From Arenibacter latericius DSM 15913 (GTDB lineage: Bacteria > Bacteroidota > Bacteroidia > Flavobacteriales > Flavobacteriaceae): a stretch of DNA of 64,000 nt. How positions within the stretch are numbered: position 1 is the stretch's first letter; the number at the start of each line of letters is the position of its first letter. Below the pieces are notes generated by a model. The model had not been told where the DNA came from. It searched no databases and worked only from the letters and a program-made list of their open reading frames with translations. The stretch spans positions 1 through 64,000 of the forward strand of contig NZ_AUKX01000007.1 of assembly GCF_000424985.1 (NCBI RefSeq), written 5' to 3'. Made by a program: the position numbers and the translations under genes. Below are positions 57,057 through 64,000 of the stretch, piece after piece.

Positions 57057-58310
57057 TTAAATTAAGTACTGAAACAGGTCTGGCTTATCATTGATATATT
57101 CCCCAAAAAAGTTATTATCCTTCATTCGTTTAATTAAAGGTGCCAAATCTTCAGGACTGGTTAATTCTATCCCTACTACTGCAGGTGCATTCTCTTTGCT
57201 AGATTTTTTTGAATACTCAAAATGGGTAATATCATCATTAGGGCCTAAAATTTCAGCCACAAACTGTTTTAGAGCTCCAGGTCGCTGTGGAAAACGCACA
57301 ATAAAATAATGCTTTAACTTCCCGTATAATAAGGCTCTTTCCTTTATTTCTGCAGTTCTAGTAATATCATTATTACTACCACTAACTACACAAACCACAT
57401 TCTTTCCTTTAATTTCATCTTTATAATCATCTAAAACAGATAAAGTAAGTGCACCTGCGGGTTCTACTACTATTGCATCCCGATTATAAAGATCTAAGAT
57501 TGTCTGACACACCTTTCCTTCTGGAACAGTTACCATATCATGGAGGTGCTCTTTACATATATTAAAGGTAAAATCTCCTACCCTTTTTACCGAAGCCCCA
57601 TCAATAAATTTATCGATATGCTCCAATTTCGTATTCTCTCCTTTTTTTATTGATGTCTTCATAGAAGGAGCCCCTTCTGGCTCTACTCCTATTATTTTTG
57701 TTTGAGGGGATAAGGTTTTAAAAACAGCACATAAGCCCGAAGCTAAACCACCACCACCAACTGCAACAAAAACATAATCAATTGGATCCTTAGCCTGTTC
57801 TAAAATCTCCAATCCTACAGTTGCCTGACCCTCAATAATTTTAGGATCATCAAATGGATGGATAAAGGTTTTCTTGTTTTTAGAACAAAATTCCATAGCA
57901 GCATTAGAGGAATCGTCAAAAGTATCACCTTCTAAAACTACGGTTACCCACTCACCTCCAAACAATTTTGTTTGCTCTACCTTTTGTTTAGGGGTAACAC
58001 TTGGCATGTAAATAGTTGCGTTTATGCCTAAATGATTGCAGGCAAAAGCCACTCCCTGGGCATGATTTCCAGCACTAGCACAAACCACACCATTTACCAA
58101 TTGTTCGGAATTAAGAGAGGAAATCTTGTTAAATGCTCCTCTAATTTTATAGCTTCTTACTCTGTGAAGGTCCTCACGTTTTAATAAAACATTGGAATCA
58201 TAGGCTTTAGAATACCGAATACTCTGTGTTAATGGAGTGATATCCGCTACCTGACGAATCGTAATTGCCGCCTTTCGGACATCTTCAAGTTTGGGAAAAT
58301 ACGAACTCAT
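57057..58310 (-). CDS. ilvA: Threonine deaminase (threonine ammonia-lyase)
   Basis: A 417-residue PLP enzyme converting threonine to 2-ketobutyrate for isoleucine. LLKREDLHRVRSYKIRGAFNKIS contains the PLP-binding Lys, VCASAGNHAQGVAFA the substrate loop and AVGGGGLASGLCAVFK the phosphate-binding glycine loop. A single C-terminal ACT-like regulatory domain occupies about 325-417 (HYFIVRFPQRPGALKQFVAEILGPNDDITHFEY), one domain fewer than E. coli IlvA. A terminator-like hairpin sits directly before its start codon, between it and ilvC. Confidence 0.95.
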   Translation of the reverse strand: MSSYFPKLEDVRKAAITIRQVADITPLTQSIRYSKAYDSNVLLKREDLHRVRSYKIRGAFNKISSLNSEQLVNGVVCASAGNHAQGVAFACNHLGINATIYMPSVTPKQKVEQTKLFGGEWVTVVLEGDTFDDSSNAAMEFCSKNKKTFIHPFDDPKIIEGQATVGLEILEQAKDPIDYVFVAVGGGGLASGLCAVFKTLSPQTKIIGVEPEGAPSMKTSIKKGENTKLEHIDKFIDGASVKRVGDFTFNICKEHLHDMVTVPEGKVCQTILDLYNRDAIVVEPAGALTLSVLDDYKDEIKGKNVVCVVSGSNNDITRTAEIKERALLYGKLKHYFIVRFPQRPGALKQFVAEILGPNDDITHFEYSKKSSKENAPAVVGIELTSPEDLAPLIKRMKDNNFFGEYINDKPDLFQYLI

Positions 58311-58326
58311 ATATAATAAAAAAAAG

Positions 58327-58361
58327 AAGACCTGTCTAGTTATTAAAACCTGACAGGTCTT
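58327..58361 (-). terminator. Terminator or attenuator between ilvC and ilvA
   Basis: On the minus strand AAGACCTGTC / GACAGGTCTT encloses a 15-base loop and is followed by C and then eight Ts, which reach almost to the ilvA ATG at 58310. Placed 20 bases after the ilvC stop. Confidence 0.82.
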
Positions 58362-58380
58362 ATTATTGGATTAAAATAAA

Positions 58381-59856
58381 TTAGACAATAGGTTTCATTG
58401 CGGTCATAGATGCACGCAACCTTGCTCCTACTATTTCTACTGGATGCTCTCGCAATGCCTTGTTAACGGCAATAAGCTTAGCATTATCTACTCCTACATG
58501 TTTTTCATCTGCAAAATGCTTACCAATTACATCGGTATCGATAGTTTTCATAAAATCGGCCAATAATGGCTTACAAGCATGATCAAACAAATAACAACCG
58601 TACTCTGCCGTATCAGAAATTACTCTGTTCATTTCAAACAACTTCTTTCTTGCAATTGTATTCGCAATTAAAGGAGTTTCGTGCAAGGACTCGTAATAAG
58701 CAGACTCTGCAATTATACCAGATTCTATCATAGACTCAAATGCCAATTCCACTCCAGCACGTACCATAGCTACCATCAATACTCCGTGGTCATAATATTC
58801 TTGTTCTGAAATATCATGGTCACCAGCTGGCGTTTTTTCAAAAGCAGTTTCTCCTGTTTCTGCTCTCCATGCTAATAGATTCTTATCATCGTTAGCCCAG
58901 TCTTCCATCATTGTTTTGGAGAAATGACCACTCATAATATCGTCCATATGCTTATGGAAAAGAGGACGCATAATATCCTTCAATTCTTCAGAAAGCTCAA
59001 AAGCTTTAATCTTAGCAGGATTGGATAGGCGATCCATCATATGAGTAATTCCACCATACTTTAATCCTTCAGTAATAGTTTCCCATCCGTACTGAATTAA
59101 CTTAGAAGCATATCCTGGCTCAACACCTTTTTCAATCATTTTATCGAAACAAAGGATAGAACCGGTTTGTAACAATCCACAAAGAATAGTCTGCTCACCC
59201 ATTAAATCGGATTTCACCTCAGCAACAAAAGAAGATTCTAAAACCCCTGCTTTATGACCTCCTGTTGCTACTGCGTAGGCTTTAGCCTGGGCAAGACCCT
59301 TTCCTTCTGGATCGTTATCTGGATGTACTGCAATTAAAGTAGGTACACCAAATCCTCTCTTAAATTCTTCTCTTACCTCAGAACCTGGACACTTAGGAGC
59401 TACCATAATAACGGTTAAATCATTACGGACATCCATTCCCTCTTCTACGATATTAAAACCGTGAGAGTACGATAAGGTTGCCCCTTTTTTCATAAGTGGC
59501 ATAATAGCAGATACTACAGCTGTATGCTGCTTATCTGGAGTTAAGTTAACAACTAAATCAGCTGTTGGAATTAACTCTTCGTATGTACCTACATTAAATC
59601 CATTCTCTGTAGCATTTAAGTAAGACTGTCTTTTTTCTTTTATTGCTGCTTCCCTAAGGGTATAAGAAATATCTAGTCCAGAATCTCGCATGTTTAACCC
59701 TTGGTTTAACCCTTGAGCACCACATCCTACTATTACTATTTTTTTACCTTTTAAGGCCGATACTCCATCAGAAAATTCGGTAGATTCCATAAATCTACAT
59801 TGTCCCAATTGAATCAATTGCTCCCTTAATGATAGCGTATTAAAATAATTTGTCAT
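58381..59856 (-). CDS. ilvC: Ketol-acid reductoisomerase, class II (long form)
   Basis: A 491-residue NADPH enzyme acting third in valine/isoleucine synthesis. [30 protein letters not shown] is the Rossmann nucleotide-binding start. [31 protein letters not shown] and [37 protein letters not shown] hold the metal-binding Asp/Glu residues. The length and duplicated helical knot are those of the class II form found in E. coli and Bacteroidota. Follows ilvN by 45 bases. Confidence 0.97.
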   Translation of the reverse strand: MTNYFNTLSLREQLIQLGQCRFMESTEFSDGVSALKGKKIVIVGCGAQGLNQGLNMRDSGLDISYTLREAAIKEKRQSYLNATENGFNVGTYEELIPTADLVVNLTPDKQHTAVVSAIMPLMKKGATLSYSHGFNIVEEGMDVRNDLTVIMVAPKCPGSEVREEFKRGFGVPTLIAVHPDNDPEGKGLAQAKAYAVATGGHKAGVLESSFVAEVKSDLMGEQTILCGLLQTGSILCFDKMIEKGVEPGYASKLIQYGWETITEGLKYGGITHMMDRLSNPAKIKAFELSEELKDIMRPLFHKHMDDIMSGHFSKTMMEDWANDDKNLLAWRAETGETAFEKTPAGDHDISEQEYYDHGVLMVAMVRAGVELAFESMIESGIIAESAYYESLHETPLIANTIARKKLFEMNRVISDTAEYGCYLFDHACKPLLADFMKTIDTDVIGKHFADEKHVGVDNAKLIAVNKALREHPVEIVGARLRASMTAMKPIV

Positions 59857-59901
59857 TTTCTTAACTCGATTTTTTATCCTGACGCTCGCCAGAGTTATTA
59901 T

Positions 59902-60426
59902 TTATTGATTAAATTCTTTAAGTATTGCCGAAATTTGCATCTCTGATTTAGAAACTGCAATTCTTCCTGATCGAACAAATTGCATGATACCATATGGTTT
60001 TAATTGCTGGTACATTTCGTCTATTTCATTCCTTCTGCCACTTTTTGCCAAAACAAAAAAGTCTCTAGACACAGTAACAATCTGGGAATGACTGTCCTTA
60101 ATTATATTTTGAATATTCCTTTCGTCGAACAACAGACTAGAATCTATTTTAAACACCGCTGATTCCTGATAAATAATCTCCTCATCGGTATGATAAAAAG
60201 CTTTGATGACCTCTATCTGCTTTTCAACCTGTCCAACGATATTACGCACCCAATCCTCAGTAGTATATACTACTATAGTAAATTTAGATACATTATCTAT
60301 CTCTGATTTAGATACGTTTAAACTCTCTATATTAATATGACGTTTTAAAAATATCCCAGATATTCTATTCAGTAACCCTACGCTGTTTTCGGAGTATACT
60401 GATATCGTAAACCATTTTTTTTCCAT
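59902..60426 (-). CDS. ilvN: Acetolactate synthase small (regulatory) subunit
   Basis: A 174-residue subunit with an N-terminal ACT domain (WFTISVYSENSVGLLNRISGIFLKRHINIESLNVSKSE, then FTIVVYTTEDWVRNIVGQVEKQIEVIKAF) that binds valine for feedback control, and the C-terminal small-subunit domain (VSRDFFVLAKSGRRNEIDEMYQQLKPYGIMQFVRSGRIAVSK). The order ilvB-ilvN-ilvC supports the call. Flavobacterial proteins are annotated ilvN or ilvH interchangeably. Confidence 0.95.
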   Translation of the reverse strand: MEKKWFTISVYSENSVGLLNRISGIFLKRHINIESLNVSKSEIDNVSKFTIVVYTTEDWVRNIVGQVEKQIEVIKAFYHTDEEIIYQESAVFKIDSSLLFDERNIQNIIKDSHSQIVTVSRDFFVLAKSGRRNEIDEMYQQLKPYGIMQFVRSGRIAVSKSEMQISAILKEFNQ

Positions 60427-60550
60427 CCCTTAATTTCTTGCCCTTCCGAGATATCGAAATTTTCGAGCAATTTTAATTTATATTTATTTTATTTCAAAAA
60501 TGATTAGCCTTCACAGCACTCTCATTTTAAAAAGCTTCGGTGAGTTCTAA

Positions 60551-62284
60551 TTATTTTAGCCTAATATCTGATACAGACGCTCCGGAAGGTACCATAGGAA
60601 AGACATTATCTTCTTTCTCTACACATACCTCAAGGAAATAAGCATCCTTAGAAGCCATCATTTCTTGAATGGTTGCCTTTAAATCCTTGCGCTCACTAAT
60701 ACGTTTTGCTTGAATGCTATACCCTTCCGCTATTTTTACAAAGTCTGGATTTACCATTACTGTAGATGCATACCTACTTTCAAAAAACAATTCTTGCCAC
60801 TGACGCACCATTCCTAAGTGTTCGTTATTAAGCACTACGATCTTTACCGGTGTTTTATTCTGAAAAATAGTTCCAAGCTCTTGAATAGTCATCTGATAGC
60901 CGCCATCTCCAATAATTGCCACTACCTCTCTATCCATAGCACCCATTTTAGCTCCAATAGCTGCAGGCAAAGCAAATCCCATTGTTCCCAAACCTCCTGA
61001 GGTTACGTTACTTTTAGTTTGCTTAAATTTAGCATAGCGACATGCAATCATTTGGTGCTGACCTACATCAGAAACTATAATGGCTTTGTGACCAGAAGCT
61101 ATATTAATTTCTTCCATCACCTCTGCCATGGTTAGCTTTTCCTTGGTAGGATAAACATCATTTTTTATAACCTGCTCAAACTCCACCTCATACTTTTTCT
61201 TAAACTCATTATGCCATGCTTCGTGTTTATTAGGTTTCACTAAGGGCAATATAAGTTCTAAGGTATCTTTGGCATTCCCCAATACGGCAACATCGGCTTT
61301 TACATTCTTACTTATCTCTGCTGGATCAATATCAAAATGAATTACTTTAGCTTGTTTGGCATAAGTAGCCAAGCTTCCAGTAACCCTATCATCAAAACGC
61401 ATCCCAATTGCGATCAACACATCACACTCGTTTGTTAAAACGTTTGGAGCGTAATTTCCATGCATCCCCACCATTCCCACATTTAGAGGGTGTTTGGTGT
61501 CCATTGCTGAAAGTCCCAAAATAGTCCAAGCAGCAGGAATTCCCGCTTTTTCAACCAACGCTTTAAGTTGCTCTTCTGCCTCACCTAAAATTACACCTTG
61601 ACCAAATACAATAAGTGGCTTTTTAGCAGAATTAATTAAATCTGCAGCAATTTCAATTGATTTTGGATCTGGCTTAGGGTATGGAGTAAAACTACGAACC
61701 CCTTTACAGTACGAATAACTAAAATCGAACTCCTCAAATTGTGCGTTTTTGGTAATATCTACCAATACAGGACCTGGTCTTCCTGACCTAGCGATATAAA
61801 AAGCTTTTGCCAATACTTCTGGAATTTCAGAAGCATTAGTTACTTGACAGTTCCATTTTGTAACCGGAGTGGAAATACCAATGATATCGGTTTCCTGAAA
61901 TGCATCAGAACCCAATAATTCACGTGGCACCTGTCCGGTGATACACACCATAGGAGTAGAATCTATCTGAGCATCTGCCAATCCGGTCACTAAATTAGTT
62001 GCCCCCGGACCAGATGTTGCAACAGCTACACCTACTTTACCTGTTACCCTAGCATAACCCTGAGCAGCGTGGGTAGCACCCTGTTCGTGTCGGGTAAGTA
62101 CATGGGTAAGTTTATCTTGAAACTTATATAGCTCATCATAAAATGGCATAATAGCACCTCCTGGGTAACCATAAATTAAATCTACCCCTTCTGCCAATAG
62201 ACAGTGAATAATAGCCTCAGCACCACTAATTCTTAGGGATTTCTGATTTTCTAACTCTACCTTCTCCTTTTTCAATGTTTCCAT
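60551..62284 (-). CDS. ilvB: Acetolactate synthase large (catalytic) subunit
   Basis: A 577-residue ThDP/FAD enzyme making acetolactate or acetohydroxybutyrate. GYPGGAIMPFYDEL with the catalytic Glu in THVLTRHEQGATHAAQGYARVTG, TSGPGATNLVTGLADAQIDSTPMVCITGQVP, and the C-terminal IGDGGYQMTIQELGTIFQNKTPVKIVVLNNEHLGMVRQWQELF ThDP/Mg site. ATG 62284 is preferred over the GTG two codons upstream. Follows ilvD by about 77 bases and precedes ilvN by 124. Confidence 0.97.
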   Translation of the reverse strand: METLKKEKVELENQKSLRISGAEAIIHCLLAEGVDLIYGYPGGAIMPFYDELYKFQDKLTHVLTRHEQGATHAAQGYARVTGKVGVAVATSGPGATNLVTGLADAQIDSTPMVCITGQVPRELLGSDAFQETDIIGISTPVTKWNCQVTNASEIPEVLAKAFYIARSGRPGPVLVDITKNAQFEEFDFSYSYCKGVRSFTPYPKPDPKSIEIAADLINSAKKPLIVFGQGVILGEAEEQLKALVEKAGIPAAWTILGLSAMDTKHPLNVGMVGMHGNYAPNVLTNECDVLIAIGMRFDDRVTGSLATYAKQAKVIHFDIDPAEISKNVKADVAVLGNAKDTLELILPLVKPNKHEAWHNEFKKKYEVEFEQVIKNDVYPTKEKLTMAEVMEEINIASGHKAIIVSDVGQHQMIACRYAKFKQTKSNVTSGGLGTMGFALPAAIGAKMGAMDREVVAIIGDGGYQMTIQELGTIFQNKTPVKIVVLNNEHLGMVRQWQELFFESRYASTVMVNPDFVKIAEGYSIQAKRISERKDLKATIQEMMASKDAYFLEVCVEKEDNVFPMVPSGASVSDIRLK

Positions 62285-62361
62285 AATCACAAACCAAATC
62301 GGTTAACATATTGGTATTTCTACCCTTTAAATCTCCTTATCCGGAAATTGTTTATTTACAG

Positions 62362-64000
62362 TTAAAACTCATCAGTAACACATCCTTGAGATGCTGACGA
62401 TACTGTTTTTGAATATTTATAAAGGACGCCACGCTGAAACTTTAACGCTGGTGCTTTCCAATTAGCTCTTCTTTTTTGTAGTTCCTCGTCTGAAACTTCA
62501 ATGTTAATGGTGTTTTTCACCGCATCGATGGTAATAATATCTCCATTTTCTACTAAGGCTATATTACCTCCTGTTTGCGCTTCGGGTGAAACGTGGCCTA
62601 CTACAAATCCATGTGAACCTCCCGAAAAACGTCCATCAGTTATTAAAGCAACTTCTTTCCCCAAGCCTGCTCCCATAATAGACGAAGTTGGTTTTAGCAT
62701 TTCTGGCATTCCAGGACCTCCTTTTGGCCCTTCATACCTAATAATAACCACATCTCCTTTTTTAACTTTTCCGTTTTTAATCCCTTCATTTACAGCATCC
62801 TCTCCATCAAACACATTTGCTGTACCTTTAAAGTACAATCCTTCTTTACCTGTAATTTTTGCCACGGCACCTTCTGTAGCTAGGTTTCCAAAAAGAATTC
62901 GAATATGCCCTGTTTCTTTTATAGGCTTATCCAATGTACTAACCACGTCTTGCCCCTCTAACAAATTAGGGACATCTTTTAAGTTTTCTGCTAGAGTTTT
63001 ACCGGTAACTGTTAAACAATCACCATGAAGCATATCGTTATCCAATAAGTACTTTAATACTCCAGGTATCCCTCCTACTTCGTGCAATTCTTCCATTGAA
63101 TATTTTCCACTTGGCTTAAGGTCTGCCAATAGCGGAGTATTATCACTTATCTTTTTAAAATCGTCTAAAGTAAATTCAATTTGAGCCGCTTTTGCAATAG
63201 CTAAGAAGTGAAGTACGGCATTAGTAGAACCACCAAGAACAGTAACCAACCTAAATGCATTTTCCAATGATTTTTTGGTAACGATATCCGAAGGCTTTAT
63301 ATCTTTTTCTAACAATAGGCGAAGTGCTTCCCCTGCTCTAACAGATTCTTGCTCCTTTAATTTTTCACTACTTACAGCTGGATTAGACGAATTAAATGGC
63401 AATGACATCCCTAAAGCCTCTATTGCAGATGCCATAGTATTTGCGGTATACATACCACCACAAGCACCAGCACCAGGACATGCTTTGTGTATAACTTCCT
63501 GAAATTCAGATTCATCTATGGTTCCTGCCACCTTTTGCCCATAAGCTTCAAAAGCAGAAATAATATCTAATTTCCTTCCGTTATGACAACCTGAAGCAAT
63601 TGTACCCCCATATACTAAAATTGAAGGTCTATTTAATCGTAACATTGCCATTAAAGCCCCTGGCATATTTTTATCACACCCAACTACAGTAATAAGTCCA
63701 TCATAGCTCATTCCCTGTACTACAGTCTCCATAGAGTCTGCAATTATATCTCTAGATGGCAATGAATAACGCATTCCCTGCGTACCATTTGCAATCCCAT
63801 CACTAACTCCTATCGTATTAAAAATCAGTCCAATCAATCCAGCATTATCAGCTCCTTTTTTAATGTAAGTAGCCAAATCATTCAAATGCATATTGCAAGG
63901 GTTCCCCTCATAACCTGTACTACCTATACCAATTAATGGTTTTTGCAAATCTTCATCTGTTAATCCAATTGCATGCAACATAGCTTGTGCCGCTGGCAAG
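62362..64000 (-). CDS. ilvD: Dihydroxy-acid dehydratase, N-terminus cut by window edge
   Basis: At least 545 residues of the Fe-S dehydratase that makes 2-keto acids for valine and isoleucine. [15 protein letters not shown] and [14 protein letters not shown] carry two of the cluster cysteines, and [17 protein letters not shown]-type sequence ([20 protein letters not shown]) the third. [25 protein letters not shown] is the C-terminal signature. The frame stays open to the window end; compared with relatives about 10-20 N-terminal residues and the start lie beyond it. First visible gene of ilvDBNC(A). Confidence 0.97.
   Translation of the reverse strand, partial: LPAAQAMLHAIGLTDEDLQKPLIGIGSTGYEGNPCNMHLNDLATYIKKGADNAGLIGLIFNTIGVSDGIANGTQGMRYSLPSRDIIADSMETVVQGMSYDGLITVVGCDKNMPGALMAMLRLNRPSILVYGGTIASGCHNGRKLDIISAFEAYGQKVAGTIDESEFQEVIHKACPGAGACGGMYTANTMASAIEALGMSLPFNSSNPAVSSEKLKEQESVRAGEALRLLLEKDIKPSDIVTKKSLENAFRLVTVLGGSTNAVLHFLAIAKAAQIEFTLDDFKKISDNTPLLADLKPSGKYSMEELHEVGGIPGVLKYLLDNDMLHGDCLTVTGKTLAENLKDVPNLLEGQDVVSTLDKPIKETGHIRILFGNLATEGAVAKITGKEGLYFKGTANVFDGEDAVNEGIKNGKVKKGDVVIIRYEGPKGGPGMPEMLKPTSSIMGAGLGKEVALITDGRFSGGSHGFVVGHVSPEAQTGGNIALVENGDIITIDAVKNTINIEVSDEELQKRRANWKAPALKFQRGVLYKYSKTVSSASQGCVTDEF

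Noticed and set aside
62501-63028. 175-residue open frame on the plus strand
   Set aside because: Lies entirely antisense to ilvD, is low in complexity (Pro/Ser-rich), and matches no family; it is a shadow of the codon pattern of ilvD.

Overview
The window is a chromosomal stretch of a low-GC member of the Bacteroidota, most likely a marine or environmental Flavobacteriaceae. This rests on the SusC/SusD pair, menaquinone genes, LytTR and lone-receiver response regulators, weak ribosome-binding sites, a promoter of the Bacteroidota TTTG-N19-TAnnTTTG type, and protein families typical of that group (fused CzcA-TolC pump, DUF2853, CvfB, ilv and leu cluster layout). I cannot name the species. No tRNA, rRNA, CRISPR or phage genes were seen. 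The only mobile element is the start of an IS1380-type transposase at the left edge.

Layout. 1-8 kb: IS fragment, MarC-type membrane protein, a secreted alpha/beta hydrolase overlapping an ECF sigma factor and a membrane protein, a lone receiver, then a DtxR-type metal regulator divergent from a three-gene envelope operon (di-heme c-type lipoprotein, Rieske lipoprotein, OprO/P-like porin). A DtxR-like box lies exactly inside the promoter spacer of that operon. 8-15 kb: a sialidase-like exoenzyme divergent from a SusC/SusD pair, a minimal glycan-uptake locus. 15-22 kb: a small membrane protein, a lone receiver and a 1544-residue PAS/GAF sensor that ends after the phospho-acceptor helix region with no kinase ATPase domain. 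22-30 kb: a DIP1984 protein, MerA-like flavoprotein, ChaN-like protein, VOC protein, a large beta-propeller/cytochrome c lipoprotein and a LytTR regulator. 29-36 kb (minus strand): menaquinone synthesis (menA; then a hotdog thioesterase, menF, menD) with CvfB and DUF2853. 36-41 kb: esterase, Crp/Fnr regulator, secreted proteins of unknown role, LytTR regulator. 40.5-46.6 kb: heavy-metal efflux operon with an RND pump fused to its own TolC-like part, plus its adaptor. 46.9-48.4 kb: M28 peptidase. 48.8-53.6 kb: leuCDAB (leucine). 53.7-56.7 kb: MFS exporter and GapN-type dehydrogenase. 57-64 kb (minus strand): ilvD-ilvB-ilvN-ilvC-ilvA (valine and isoleucine), with ilvD running off the right edge.

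How it fits together: the right third is a branched-chain amino-acid factory, with leu and ilv operons converging on each other. The middle makes menaquinone, the respiratory quinone. The left third holds envelope systems. The most interesting unit is the metal-regulated di-heme/Rieske/porin operon, because its promoter logic can be read directly and its genes suggest an extracytoplasmic electron-transfer or metal-redox system. Other points worth attention are the kinase-less PAS protein, near-identical terminators around ilvA and gapN, a dispersed intergenic repeat, and a nested palindrome after the PAS gene.
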